Assembly: GCA_003833135.1 (NCBI GenBank)
Contig: QZLH01000274.1
Coordinates: 24,893-88,892 of the forward strand
Reading direction: 5' to 3'
Length of the DNA stretch: 64,000 bases
Source: Oehlia diaphana
Lineage: Eukaryota > Glomeromycota > Glomeromycetes > Glomerales > Glomeraceae
Positions 1-11,295 of the stretch are shown here, piece by piece. The notes beneath the pieces are model-generated. The model made no database searches, had not been told where the DNA came from, and saw only the letters and a program-made list of their open reading frames with translations. The position numbers and the translations under genes were made by a program. Positions within the stretch are counted from its first letter, which is position 1, and every line of letters begins with the position of its first letter.

Positions 1-50
1 TTCGTGTTACACTAGAATAAGTTGTGTTTACGTGATTTATTTTATATAAA
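1..50 (+). promoter_or_regulatory. Conserved type I Asn/Gln-gene promoter with TATA box
   Basis: A TATA-like box (TTTATATAAACC, from 41) lies about 95 bp before the ATG at 140. The bases before it match, with few changes, the sequence before the paralogue at 60376: TTCGTG-TAC, then AGAATA, then TGTGTTTAC in the same order. The leader after the box (TTGAAAT, TTCTCTC, poly-A, CATCAAT) is shared too. The promoter probably continues left of the window. Conservation of non-coding sequence beside decayed coding sequence suggests recent duplication or selection on expression. Confidence 0.6.
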
Positions 51-139
51 CCTTTGAAATGTTCTTCTCTCAAAAAATATTCTTCATTTCCATCAATTCA
101 ATAATCTATCAAAAAAAAAAAAAAAAAAAATTAATAATT

Positions 140-666
140 ATGAATATTAATAATTCTCTACCAAGTAGTTTTAGTAATAATGATTACGAATCCAATTCTC
201 AAACAGCAGTTACCCAGCCTTACGATACATATACGCCTGTCACGTATAACAATAACGTTAACGTAATTTCTGATCAGAACAATGACGCCACTATTCTTCC
301 CGATCATAATCACTATCAACACAATGTTCAACTTCTGCTGACCATAGCCACCATCACAATTATCTACAACATATGTCCAATGTCGATACAAACAATAACG
401 TTACCTTTTCTTCTAATAATAATAGTAATAATCATCACGCTTTCACTCATCATAACAATCAACAATCCAATAACGTTTTTTCGCCGCCGCAATCTTACAA
501 TAATCAAAATCAACCTAGTAATCCATCACAATCTAACATTCTTCCTCTGCTTAATTCGTTTGGTATTAATATTAATTCTCCTCAGGCAACTATTATTATT
601 ATGCCTACAGCTAATTCGGATATTCAAAATCAGCTTCAACGGGTTTTTGCTCGGTTTCAACAATAA
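140..666 (+). pseudogene. Asn/Gln-rich low-complexity protein, type I copy 1 (frameshifted)
   Basis: The ATG at 140 opens a frame beginning MNINNSLPSSFSNNDYESNS, matching the paralogue at 60376 (both have YESNSQT, PYDTY/TYDTY and VISDQ). The homologous frame is left around 320-345. It continues in another frame from about 340 through TNNNVTFSSNNNSNN to a C-terminal module ININSPQATIIIMP followed by NSDIQ, with stop TAA at 664-666. The paralogue has this module in one frame, so a one-base indel is the simplest explanation. A short intron is possible but no good GT-AG pair is obvious. No catalytic domain, signal peptide or membrane segment is visible. The composition is prion-like (Asn, Gln, Ser, His, Tyr). 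Function unknown. Confidence 0.6.
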
Positions 667-2469
667 ATTCTTAACGTTCAATGAATAAGATTTTTCCCGT
701 TTTACAAAATTTATTTATTTATTTATTTATTATTTATTTCTTTATTCCTTTATATTTTAACATAATGGTCGCCATAGTTACTACTAAGTAACTCTATCGC
801 TTAACATCTATTAATATTATTTAAGAATTATATTTTTTTTTTTGTTTTAGAATTTACGCCATTACACGTGGTTTTGAAATTGTTACTGATTAAAGACTTC
901 GACTGAACAAAAAATTCTTGCTTCTTTGCTCATTCGGTTGATGATTTAGAAATGTGAGTCTCTCTGAGGCGACCATTTAAAGATAAGCTTCGTTATTCGA
1001 AATTCTTTTTCTCCACAAAATAATGAAACTGTTCATTTTTCGTGGAACTTTACAAATTTAAGAGAATTTTTCGATTTTTAAATTTGAACGTAGGTTTAAT
1101 AAAATTTATTATAATAAACTTTTTAATTTTGACTAAAGTTAATTTCAATGAAAAAGAATTCAATTTTTTTATAATAAGTAAATAAGTAAGTAAATACGCT
1201 TAATTATATTCTTATCTGAATCAAGTCTTGAAGATATCCATTTAAGAATTTAATTTTTAATTACGAAATTTAAATCTTCCCATCATCCTTTTAAATACAA
1301 AAGTACCATTAATATTTGGGTTTAACATATATAATAAGCATAGTCTGTGGTCATCAACAAAGATTTTTCCTTTTTAGAAATTGTCTCAGAAATTTTGTTT
1401 ACATTGGCCGTATTTTTTTTTTTTATAATTAGTTTAGTGCGTTATATAAGTAATTATTACAAACGCCAATGTACGTAAAATAAAAGATTTCATATTTTTT
1501 CTTAACCCCTGATAATTAATCCATTTTATCCTATTTTGGCTTCCCATAATTTAGTATTTGTACGTACAGTATATATAAATATTATTTGTCATAAATTAGC
1601 GTTTTAATGAGGTATTACATTATTAAATTAGAAATAAGGAATTTGGAAATAACATTTACTGATGTTTACTTACAAAATAAATCATTTGTATCTATTTTAT
1701 CAAGCAAATTAAGTAAAACCCTTACCACTAGGAGTGAAGATGCTTTATTATGTATAAAAAAGTACCTAGTACTAATCGGAAATAACTGTTCTAAATGGAG
1801 TAATCTTTAAGGTGGCTTAAATTTTGTAACGTCGGCTGGTGTATTTTCCAGATAATAGGAATTATAATGATTATATGTATAAATAAAATAGAAATAATTA
1901 AGTTCCTTTAGATGAGAGGATTTGATTACTGCACGGTGATTGTACGTCTAAATGCTAAGATCTTGTTTTGTTCATTTTTAACATTTCTGATCATGCACGA
2001 AAAAATTACAACCAATTACATCAATTATTTCATGAGGAAAAAAGATTCTTTTTTAATTTCCTTTGTTTTAATAATGACATAATTCGTTATCTTTATGACA
2101 GGTGAAATACTAAATGATATTTTATCATGTGTTGAAAGTAACGATTTATTTTAAAACGCAATAAAGAAAAAAAAAATCAATTCAAAATTATTCAAAGATT
2201 AAAAGTGAATTAAAAGTAAATTGAATAAAAAATTAAAAGTTGATTGAATTGAATTAAAAGTTAATTGAATAGTTAATTTACTGAATTCAAAGTAAAATTA
2301 AAGACATTATTTTTTTTTTATTACAATTAATCCAATATTACAATTATTTAAACCGCTTGTTTTTTTTAAGCGGATTTTTAAAGAAATTATTGCTAATTAA
2401 ATACACCTAATCAGAGCCAAAAATTAAATTAAATTTTATTATATGCCTATTTAAAGTATTCTATAAAAT
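667..2469. other. AT-rich intergenic region
   Basis: No supported gene. Poly-T and poly-A runs and TTTA repeats (about 710-740) follow the Asn/Gln gene. A 67-codon frame at 1607-1810 has a TATATATAAATA box only about 37 bp upstream, but it has no recognisable homology and is not called. Confidence 0.5.
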
Positions 2470-3750
2470 TTATGCGCTTGGAGTGCGTAAAAAGCTATCT
2501 GGAGAACCACTCTTAAGACCTTTAACGACTCCCTTTGTTGATAAAGTTTTAAGTGCGGTTGCCATTTCAGCTGGTGATTTGTTACCATCCTTGGCAATTA
2601 TAAGAGCTATAGTACCAGCAACATGTGGGGTAGCTTGAGAGGTGCCGGAAAATATTACAGTACCATTATTGCCTTCAAAATTAGCACCTTTAATGTCTCG
2701 ACCTGGAGCGAAAATGTCGATACATTTACCAAAGTTTGAGAAATCTGTGACTACGTCACTATTTTTTTCGGTAGCACCGACCGTGATAGCGCTAGGTTCA
2801 GATGCAGGTGATACATTACAAGCATCCTGACTTTCGTTACCTGCGGCAACAACTACGTGAACACCAGCATTGGTAAGTTGCTTGACAGCATCGTTTACAA
2901 CTTTTGATATAGGACCTCCAAGAGACATGTTGACAACTGATTTCTTACTCTCACTCTTACTGTGTGTTTCTCCTATAAAGTTCAATCCAGCAACAATTCC
3001 ACTATTATTTCCAAAGCCATTAGCGTCCAAAACTCTAACAGCAATTGGTGTGGCTTTTCTTGCTACTCCTAAAGTTGCTCCACATGCAATGCTAGCAACA
3101 TGAGTACCATGACCAAATTCATCTTTATTGTTGCATCCATCACAGAAAGATCCTCCGAATTTGGCACGACCACCGAATTCTTTATGTGTAATTCGAATAC
3201 CTGTATCGACAATAAAAACGTTTACACCTTCTCCAGCAGAATCGGGGTAAGTATATTTTCCATTTAAAGGTCGTTTAGCTTGATCAATACGATCAATATT
3301 GAAAGTTGGTTTATTGTCTACTGCACGTCTAGTAAGTTGAGATGGTACTACATATTGAGTCCTAACTTCACCATCTTCTTCAATATAATCAACATCATCC
3401 ATTTTTTCAAGTTCCTTTGCAAATTGTGGTGTCATTTCTCCAATAAGACCAAAGAGATTAACAATTCCGAAACTAACGAAAGTGGGATTGTCCTTATTGC
3501 TAAGAGAATTAATTTTATCGAAACTATCAATTTCTGTTTGAAAGCAATTTTTAAACAACTCGTGTTGCCTTTGCGCAGCTTGCTTGTCTTTAAAGACAAC
3601 GATAAATTTTTTCCCTTTACCATCAGACTTGGCATTGATTGATAATGTTTTAGGGCAATCAGTTTCATTTTTTGCTGATTCAGCCGAGGAGAACAAGAAA
3701 GTAACTATTACAGCGATAGAGAAGATTTTAGCGAAGCGTGGAGCAACCAT
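2470..3750 (-). CDS. Secreted proteinase K-like subtilisin (peptidase S8) with I9 propeptide
   Basis: A single-exon secreted serine endopeptidase of 426 residues. I start at the ATG at 3750; the frame extends six codons upstream only through a TTG. Residues 1-26 form a signal peptide (hydrophobic SIAVIVTFLFSS, then AESA). An inhibitor I9 propeptide spans about 49-130 (FIVVFKDK to YIEEDGEV). A TRR site near 140-142 precedes the mature enzyme. The catalytic triad is intact: Asp182 in FIVDTG, His214 in GHGTHVA and Ser371 in SGTSQATPHVAG, with oxyanion Asn305 in AAGNES. The Ser motif has Gln where Met is usual (GTSMA). Length fits fungal proteinase K-like enzymes. It probably acts in the apoplast or wall; the substrate cannot be read from sequence. 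No neighbour is functionally linked. Confidence 0.95.
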   Translation of the reverse strand: MVAPRFAKIFSIAVIVTFLFSSAESAKNETDCPKTLSINAKSDGKGKKFIVVFKDKQAAQRQHELFKNCFQTEIDSFDKINSLSNKDNPTFVSFGIVNLFGLIGEMTPQFAKELEKMDDVDYIEEDGEVRTQYVVPSQLTRRAVDNKPTFNIDRIDQAKRPLNGKYTYPDSAGEGVNVFIVDTGIRITHKEFGGRAKFGGSFCDGCNNKDEFGHGTHVASIACGATLGVARKATPIAVRVLDANGFGNNSGIVAGLNFIGETHSKSESKKSVVNMSLGGPISKVVNDAVKQLTNAGVHVVVAAGNESQDACNVSPASEPSAITVGATEKNSDVVTDFSNFGKCIDIFAPGRDIKGANFEGNNGTVIFSGTSQATPHVAGTIALIIAKDGNKSPAEMATALKTLSTKGVVKGLKSGSPDSFLRTPSA

Positions 3751-3980
3751 TTTTTTATTTTTTGGCAATTAGTGGTTTATTTAGGTAAGAATTTTAAATT
3801 AAGGAGATAAATATAATAAAAGAGGAAGGTGATGATTTAATAATTTATTCTATCCACGTAGTGGATAAAGAATGTTTATAGTATTATAAAATGAGGGAGG
3901 AGGAGAATTAGACTCTGGTTAGGATTTTTTTATTATTTTTTGATTTTCGGATGAAGAAAAATTAAAAGCAAAACTGGTTG

Positions 3981-3990
3981 TATTTATATA
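3981..3990 (-). promoter_or_regulatory. Candidate TATA box for the subtilase
   Basis: On the minus strand TATATAAATA lies about 230 bp before the ATG at 3750. The distance implies a long leader or a 5' UTR intron. Other AT-rich candidates lie closer, so the assignment is tentative. Confidence 0.3.
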
Positions 3991-4678
3991 CAAAAATTTC
4001 TCAAATTTTACGTACGCTAGTAAAGATTTTCAAGTAATATTAAACCCGGTTTTAATGTAAGTTTCCATTTCATTTTAAAAAAAACTTCTTCATTACGAAT
4101 ACGAAAGAGAAAGATTTCCATTTCCTAATAAAAAAAAAAAAATAAAAAAAGTTAGCTTCATATATAAATTACCTGCGGGGTTTTTTCTTATTTATGAAAA
4201 TTGATATCATCCATCTTTTTGTTTATTTTTACATTTTTACATTTTTATTTTTCAAAATAACTATTAAAAAAGGAAAAAAATTTTCTATGCCGATCATTTA
4301 ATGATTAAATGGCGGATTGTAATCACATAAACATATGTCGGCAGAACATTGCTGTTTTCAAGTTAGTCTTGTACGTCATCCCCTAAAGAATCGGTTTTCG
4401 TGAGATTATAAGCAATTACCAGAGGAAATCTTGGGAAGTTTCAGTTATTTGAGTAGTTTCTCAGTTTCTCTTGAAATACAATAATGTTAGTTTAAAATTT
4501 TATTTATAATGAAACTACCTAGAAGCCAGAATGTCTTTCAGAAATCGCTGATAATCGGCCATTTTCTATATAATGGTATAATAAAATTGCCGGTATTAAA
4601 TCGCAAATTTTTGGAAATCGATTATTTTTAGGGGTGCTATGAAAAAGGCGATATCTCACAAATTTATTATAGATCTTC

Positions 4679-4870
4679 CCCAGCGTCGCCCCAAGATTTT
4701 TCACCTCACGTGACCTGCACAAAATGTCACTCCGCGTCACACCCCGCCGTTTTCATTTTTTTATAAGTATTCTGGGGACTTAATGGTGAAAAAAATATTT
4801 TTCACGCCCCATTAAACATCACTGGTCACGTGGGGTGAAATTTTACTTATAAATCTTGGGGGTAAATTTT
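4679..4870. repeat. Degenerate inverted-repeat element (MITE-like)
   Basis: The left part has CCCCAAGATTTTTCACCTCACGTG. The right part has the reverse order: CACGTGGGGTGAAATTTT, a short insertion, then AAATCTTGGGG. The inner part carries a second inverted pair (TCTGGGGACTTAATG against CCCCATTAA). It is non-coding, with no target duplication identified. Confidence 0.5.
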
Positions 4871-5079
4871 ATTATAGTCAAATGACATGTGATTATGCAA
4901 ATCCGAATTATATTTTTAGTATGGGTATTTTTAACTTTTTTTTATTAGAAATGGAAATCTTTCCATTTTTGAACTAAATATTTTTTCAAAAAATGAAAAA
5001 CATTTCGCCGAAAGGACGTTTCGCCGAAAAATAGGGCCAACATTATGCAGAATTATAAAAATAATCCATTGTACCGACG

Positions 5080-5640
5080 TCAAATAACTGAAAATTTTTT
5101 TTTTTCCTTTTCTTTTGAACCAATCTAAATTTTTTCTGTTCCCCTTTTTTTACTTTCGGTTCTTTCTTTTTTTTCATATTTCCTCTTTTCTCTTTCGAAA
5201 CATCTTTTTCTTTTCTTTTTTCTCATTTTTTTTTCTTTTTCAGTTTTTTTTTTCCCAAACCGAAAAACTATTATTTTTCTTTATTAAATAATCTTATTAT
5301 TTCGGTCTTTTAAGACCAATTTTTTTTTATATTATTATTAATTTTTTTTTGATTTTTTTTTGGTCTTTTTGGACTAAATTATTATCCTTTTTTTGGTACT
5401 TATTTTTTTTCGGATTCCTTTTTTTTGAAAATTTCTCTTTTTTAAAACCAATTTCTTTCTTTATCCTTTTTCTTTTCCCCAATTTTCTTTTTCATTTTTA
5501 TTTTTCGAATTTTTTTTTATTATTTTTTTTTTTTTTGTTTTTTTTCCGCGGTTGGCTTTTTCTCCAATCTGAAATTTTTTCCCCTTTTCCTTTTTCGGTT
5601 TGGCTTTTCAAACCGAATTTTTTTTTCCTGAATACATTCT
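5080..5640. repeat. Polypyrimidine tract of about 560 bp
   Basis: The plus strand is overwhelmingly T and C, with runs of 8-14 T broken by short words such as CGGTTC, GGTCTTTTAAGACC and AAACCGAA. A Phe-rich open frame at 5349-5732 comes from this composition and is not a gene. Homopurine-homopyrimidine DNA of this length can form triplex structures. A purine-rich transcript could also be read from the other strand, but no promoter was seen. Confidence 0.8.
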
Positions 5641-6448
5641 TTCATCATTTAGGATTGGATCAATGTTGCGGCGTCACGGTTATTACCTTTTTTATAATTA
5701 AGTTTTTAATAATTTTAGTATCAGAAGAGTAATGATTTACGACAAAAACTTATTTACAATTCCCGGATTCTTATTATTAATATTTTTTAAGCTCAATAAT
5801 AGATTAACATAATTACTTATTTGTTTTTTTGTAACAATCGATCATTATAATTAAATATTTCTGAGGAATTTTTTATTTTCATGATAATACAGAATTTTTT
5901 TTTTTTCATATTAATTAGTGAGATAATTTTTTTTTCTATAACAATAGATTGCTATAATGAATTTCTTTGAGATATAAAAAATAACAATATGTATTTTTTT
6001 CAGCAGAGGATGTAATTTTTTTTTAATGCTACAATGAAATTTTTTAAAATAAATTTTTGTAATAATGTAACAATAAACTACTTTATACAAAATTATCTTT
6101 GGTAAATGTATAAATTAATCATAAATTTCATAGTACTGCAACATTTGTTTCATGTTAAATAAAGTTTACATTTAATAATAATATTTCATATACAGTGTAA
6201 CACTTGCACACAATTCATCGTTATTTATATAATCATATTAATTGTGTAATTTATTATATTTATTCCCTACTAATACCATCATAATAATAGTGACCTATTC
6301 ACACTGCATGGGCAAATAAAATATAAGTGTGTTCTTATCCCTGACGCAACGCGACAGGTTACGGCTAGTTATTACTAAAACAAAAAATATTTTTGAAAGA
6401 AATAAAAACATTTAAAAAATAATTTTTATAAACTCTATGCAAACCTAT

Positions 6449-6480
<32 letters not shown>

Positions 6481-6931
6481 AATTTTGTATTTTATATAAT
6501 AATTTTGTATTAAAAAAGTCTAAATAAGCCAATTTATCAAAGGTCGAATAAAAAAAAATCGAAATTTTCGCCTATTTTAATACAGAATTGCCAATTTTTG
6601 GCTTTAATATGGAATTTATTTTATAGGTAGGTACATTTGTGAGTACAATGAATTTTTACAAAAAAGACACCTACGCTATTGATCTATACTAAATATATAA
6701 AATCCAACCCCTTCGTTAGAATGAACTGACTAATGGAAAACTAGTCGCCATAGCAGTGAACGAAAAAGGGAATTAAAAACTAAAGTAAATATAGGGGAAA
6801 GAGCCAGAAGTAGAAAAAGACAAAGCATTCGTAACCCAATCTAAAAATTAGAAAATTTTTTTTTTTCATGAATATTATCACTTCAACATTTATAGTAACT
6901 GATATTAATTGTTAAGCAATAAATAAGTAAT
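5641..6931. other. AT-rich intergenic region with (TA)n
   Basis: No gene seen. A (TA)n microsatellite lies at about 6456-6481. TATA-like words and poly-T runs abound without associated reading frames. Confidence 0.5.
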
Positions 6932-7019
6932 AGTTATTTCACGGGGAACTGTGGATATCAATGATTTTCGCGGCGCAGCCGTGAAAATCATGATATTCCA
7001 GTGACTCCGTGAAATAACT
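6932..7019. repeat. 88-bp near-perfect palindrome
   Basis: The left arm AGTTATTTCACGGGGA..., then GTGGATATCA-TGATTTTCGCGG, is mirrored by CCGTGAAAATCATGATATTCCA, then TCCGTGAAATAACT, around a small CGCAGC loop. It would form a hairpin with arms of about 40 bp. It abuts the inverted-repeat element starting at 7022. Confidence 0.85.
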
Positions 7020-7021
7020 GA

Positions 7022-7505
7022 TTTATCCCACGGTTCCGTCCTGTACTCCCATGAGTTTATTGATAGTTTATTTTAACTACTAATTTTATAGTTTATTTTT
7101 GACTATTATAAATAGTATTTTATTTACTATTATTACTTTTTTCTTTATTCTACTTATTTAAACCATAATGGTTAATAAAAATAAAAAAGCTTTACACAAA
7201 TTCCCAAGTTTTCAATAGATTTAGACAGAGATGATGCACAAGCTAAGCTTCCTTAGAAAATGAAATGCCTTTATTTCAAAATTGTATCTTTCAAATGTTT
7301 CTTTTTACATAAAAAATAGTTTCGAATTTAAAATTCTTTAAGTACAAATGCAAATAATATAATATCATTTTTATTTCAATAGTATAATAATAATAAGTTT
7401 AACAATAAAAGTATAATTTATTATGTAATATAAACATATTGATCAGTTACCGTGAAAATATCAATAAAAAAATTCACAGAAATTGATTAGGAACCGTGGG
7501 ATAAA
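7022..7505. repeat. MITE with 16-bp terminal inverted repeats
   Basis: It starts TTTATCCCACGGTTCC (7022-7037) and ends with the exact reverse complement GGAACCGTGGGATAAA (7490-7505). The interior is AT-rich and non-coding. The right 161 bp (7337-7497) recur almost exactly at 9715-9875. The direct junction with the palindrome at 6932-7019 suggests nested or composite insertion. Confidence 0.75.
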
Positions 7506-9395
7506 ATAAATTTTATTTAACAAAGTATAAAATGTGTATTTTAATCTTTACTAGAAAAAATAAATAAATTTATTTGTCATACTCCCATAGACCGAACATG
7601 GCTTTTAGCCTACCCCAAATTAAGACAACTTCAAAATTCATATAATAAAGGCTTTTAGCTATAATAAAAAAGCTTATACATTTAAATTCCATAGAGTGCT
7701 TCAATTTTCAATAATATTAATAATTTCATTAATAGGCGAATTGCCCCAATAATATCGAAAAATTCATTACGTAATAATAATATATCATATTTTGGTATAG
7801 CACTATAATTTGAATCTTTCAAAAAGATTCTGAAAAATTCTTATAAAACGTTTCCCACTATGAAAATCGCGATGTACAGTATATATCCATGATCATGTTT
7901 AACTGCTACTTCTAATAATAATTCTAGTCAAGCTGAAAATATTAGAAGGGGAGAAGATGAGAGGGAGAAAGAAAAATGAAAGAAAAACACCATTAATATA
8001 AGATTTGTTTGTTTTTTACGATAAAAAAGTTATGTCATTTTTTTTCACATCCAACGTACAAAATTAGTTTCATTAATTCTTTGAATTTCTTAATTCTTTA
8101 AAAACTAAACATTGAGATTCTCTTATGCTTTTATAATTAAATGAAAATAAATTAATACATTACAATTTAAATGTTTTAAATATAAAAGAAACAAAATAAA
8201 ATAAAAATAAATAAATCGCCTTGGTGACAAAGAATCTCTCTATAGTTTAATTTCTTCATTTAGAAGAAAGAGATCCTCTTATTTTTATATTATTAAACTT
8301 TTATGTAAACCTTCAATTTTTATAATACTGTATATACCAAATCTCTAAATTTATTACTATATATGAGCTTCTTATAAATTAAAATCATCATGTTTTTCTA
8401 CTTTACTTATCTTGAAATTATGGCTTAAAAGAAATTATTAATCAGCGTCATAATTTTTTTATTCAATATGTATAAATATAATAAAGAAAAAATTTTTGTT
8501 TATGGCATTACAAAGATATACATATACAGATTTTAAAATTACGATAACATATGTTATCTACATAGGCTTAAAAAAAAAAATAATAACTAAAAATGTACTT
8601 TATTTATTTAAATTTTCAACATTGTGTTTTATATGTTTAAACTATTTTGTTTAATTCATTTTTTATTGTTTAGCTAAGTGATATCATAGCAGATCTTTTT
8701 CAAATTACATATATTTTAACTTTTAATGATATTGCAAATTTGATAATTAATGGCAAAAAATAAAAAGATTTATTTATAAAATGTTTACTACTCTAGCCTT
8801 AGTGTTTAAATAATTCTAATAAAATAAGAAAAGATTAGCTATAAAAAAAGAGGAATTATTTAAATTACAAACTAAGAAACTTGCAAAATATTTTACTACT
8901 CTAACCTTAGTATTCAAAATAAATCTAAAAGAATAAAATAAAAAACATATTCTGTTTTGGTGCATAATTAATTTTCATTTGTTTTACAGAATTACTTTTT
9001 TGTTTATATTACATACCCAATGATTTATATTATTAATCATGCAATCCAGACATTCATCACTTTCTAGAATTTCATTCGACTTTTCAATAGTAAAATGAAT
9101 AATTTGCACGATTAAGGTTTAGAAAATAAATATAACACACCAATTACTTTTTAACTCAGAATCAATGAAATGACCAGAATTTTTTTTAAAAGGAAAAAAA
9201 AAAAAATAAAAAATACCTTTTACCAGCTCTGAGTCCTGACCTGGAAACAAAATTAAAAAAAAGAAATTTGTCATTCCCGCATATTAAATTCTAGTTCATT
9301 CTCTTCATATCAGATTAAATTATATAAAAACATCAGTTTTAGCATCAATTTTTGTGTTAGTACTCATTGTGTGAATATAATTTATAAAGTACATA
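7506..9395. other. AT-rich intergenic region
   Basis: No gene supported. There is a CT/GA-poor, homopolymer-rich landscape. A direct repeat of TACTCTA-CCTTAGT-TT-AAATAA near 8790 and 8895 shows a local duplication of about 100 bp. Confidence 0.45.
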
Positions 9396-9713
9396 CACTA
9401 CCCTCCCAAAAGTATCCGGTCAAATAATAAAGATTATATTTTTATTAATAATAATTAGTATTTAGTTGGCCATCCATTGTTTTTAATGCATGCTTCAATT
9501 CGACGTGGCATGCTCTCAATTAAATTAATGTAAGTTTCGGGTGGGATTCTTTCCCACTCATTTTGCAATGCTTCTTCAAGTTCACGAAAATTCTTTGGAT
9601 GTGCAGATCATTTTCGAAGTCTTCGTTCAAGTTCATGCCACAAATGTTCAATAGGATTAAGATCCGGGAATTGGGAAGGCCAATCTGGAAGAATCTTAAT
9701 CTTTTTCTGTACA
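9396..9713 (-). mobile_element. Tc1/mariner transposase relic (C-terminal end)
   Basis: On the minus strand the frame reads [20 protein letters not shown], the hallmark C-terminal DDE-region block of Tc1/mariner transposases. It then continues through a stop (TGA near 9606) to RIPPETYINLIESMPRRIEA and CIKNNGWPTKY, with a stop at 9455-9457. Downstream, CACTACCCTCCCAAAAGT next to TA (9394-9395) looks like a Tc1 terminal repeat. The catalytic core and other end are missing because the sequence breaks at the N at 9714. Inactive. Confidence 0.85.
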
Positions 9714-9714
9714 N
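9714..9714. other. Single ambiguous base at a sequence join
   Basis: The N marks an abrupt switch from the Tc1 transposase relic to a near copy of 7337-7497, which suggests an assembly join rather than a natural junction. Confidence 0.6.
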
Positions 9715-9875
9715 TTTAAGTACAAATGCAAATAATATAATATCATTTTTATTTCAATAGTATAATAATAATAAGTTTAACAATAAAAGTATAATTTATT
9801 ATGTGATATAAACATGTTGATCAGTTACCGTGAAAATATCAATAAAAAAATTCACAGAAATTGATTAGGAACCGT
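9715..9875. repeat. Second copy of the right part of the 7022-7505 element
   Basis: This stretch matches 7337-7497 with only about three differences. It starts right after the N at 9714 and ends at GGAACCGT. It is either a dispersed MITE fragment or an assembly duplication. Confidence 0.75.
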
Positions 9876-9904
9876 ATTTTATTTTCCTGAAAATAACCCA
9901 AATG

Positions 9905-10030
9905 AAATAATTAATTTTTCGGTGAAATGTGAGATATCTATTCGATAAAATGGCTTCGGAATGGGTTTCGGTAGAATGGTATATCCTTTTAGCAAAATGA
10001 CCCTTCGGTGAAACATCCCTTCGATGAAAT
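9905..10030. repeat. Degenerate CGCCGAA-type repeat array
   Basis: Repeated TTCGGTGAAATG / TTCGATGAAATG / TTCGGAATGGG words are eroded versions of the TTCGGCGAAATG units at 44073-44232, in the same orientation. Non-coding. Confidence 0.55.
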
Positions 10031-10457
10031 GGACTTCAGTGAAAAGTTCGGATACTTTATTATTTATTTCATCTTTGGAGTTTCGAGAAATGGCCAATCG
10101 GGAAATTAACTTCAGGAAAATGGAAATGATGATCGGGCAAATCTCCCTTTTTCCGATTTTTTTAATAATTTGGATCGGCAATATAATTCAAAATCAATAT
10201 ATATATATATATATATTATATTTTTGTTTATTTGAAACAAATATGGTTAGTATGATCTTTTTGGTCGTCGGATTGACCTCCGTATTAATCCTTTATTATA
10301 ACGAAACTTGGATTAATAGATAATTAAAATGGGTAATGTTGTACAACCGATAACGCTACATTGCAATGAATCGTTTATCATTTCTTCGCATGGCCGGTCC
10401 TCACATGACCACCGGCTAATTAAATTGTTGTGTTTGCCAATCAAGCTTAATCATATT

Positions 10458-10488
10458 GTGACACGTTATGCTGTTATGCTTATAAAAG
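10458..10488 (+). promoter_or_regulatory. Type II Asn/Gln-gene promoter (GTGACAC element plus TATAAAAG)
   Basis: GTGACACGTTATG (10458-10470) is followed 23 bp later by TATAAAAG (10481-10488), about 120 bp before the ATG at 10606. The same element-TATA order occurs before the paralogues at 25631 and 34386. Confidence 0.55.
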
Positions 10489-10605
10489 CACAAAAAAATA
10501 TTCATGCCGTTTATTAATTAATTACTAACTTGTAATCTCCAGGACGGAAGAAAAAATTATTAATCCATTTCAATAATTTATCACAAACAGATTACCCAAG
10601 CGATA

Positions 10606-10949
10606 ATGAACGACGAAACTCGTACTCAGATCACATATACGACTTCTGAAATTTCCACTGATCAATATGAAATATTCCGCGTCATGAAGCAACCTACTAT
10701 GCCTAATGCAGCTTCAAGCAACGACGTTACTGACCATAATCATCAACAATCTACATCCAACAACGTTTTACCTCCGCAATTTCACCCACAACATATTAAT
10801 CAAAATACACCTCGATCGTGTCTTATTTTTACAATAATTTACAACAGACAGTTATTTTCAACAATTCAACAAATAATTCAGTACTTATGCAGCCTAATAC
10901 TTGTTTGAATTGTTCCTCAATAAATAACTCACAAACTCGATCTCAATAA
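10606..10949 (+). pseudogene. Asn/Gln-rich protein, type II copy 1 (frameshifted)
   Basis: It starts MNDETRTQITYTTSEISTDQ, comparable to the MNDTNTPVTYNVTTSDIPSD start of the 25631 copy. It continues through STSNNVLPPQF. After about 10815 the family C terminus lies in another frame: NNSTNNSVLMQ, then NNSQTRSQ and TAA at 10947-10949. This parallels KNNSVLMQFC and NNSQARSQQ of the intact copy. The initiating frame instead runs to a stop near 10908 through a hydrophobic tail. One indel explains this. GTGTC...ACAG at the break resembles a roughly 30-bp intron, which is shorter than the introns in the kinase here. Function unknown. Confidence 0.6.
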
Positions 10950-11295
10950 TTCTTGAATGATTTAGCGATAACTTTCAGGTGCAAATTATTTCTATACGTA
11001 ATTTTATTTCTTTCATTTTATTTTTTTTTTTCTTTATTTTTTTCGTACTCCCTCATTAGAATCATTGTATATTTATTTCTAACATATATTATGTTATAAT
11101 ATAATTATTGCATTTATACTATGTTTAAGGAGATCTGTCAATTCAATATTATAAAAAAAGAATTTATTCATTCATCACCGAAATTTAGTTTACCTGTTAA
11201 CGTTACATTTATGTATATCGCAGTTATCACACGCAAATTAAAACATTTGTGAAACATAAAATATGCGTGAACTATACGATACATTAAATGCTGTA

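Noticed and set aside
59..688. 209-residue frame covering the first Asn/Gln copy
   Set aside because: The second half is a shadow frame; the homologous C terminus lies in another frame (to 666).
3751..3768. Six extra N-terminal codons (MPKNKK) of the subtilase
   Set aside because: They start at TTG; the next codon able to initiate is the ATG at 3750, which directly precedes the signal peptide.
5349..5732. Phe-rich 127-residue frame
   Set aside because: Composition artefact of the polypyrimidine tract.
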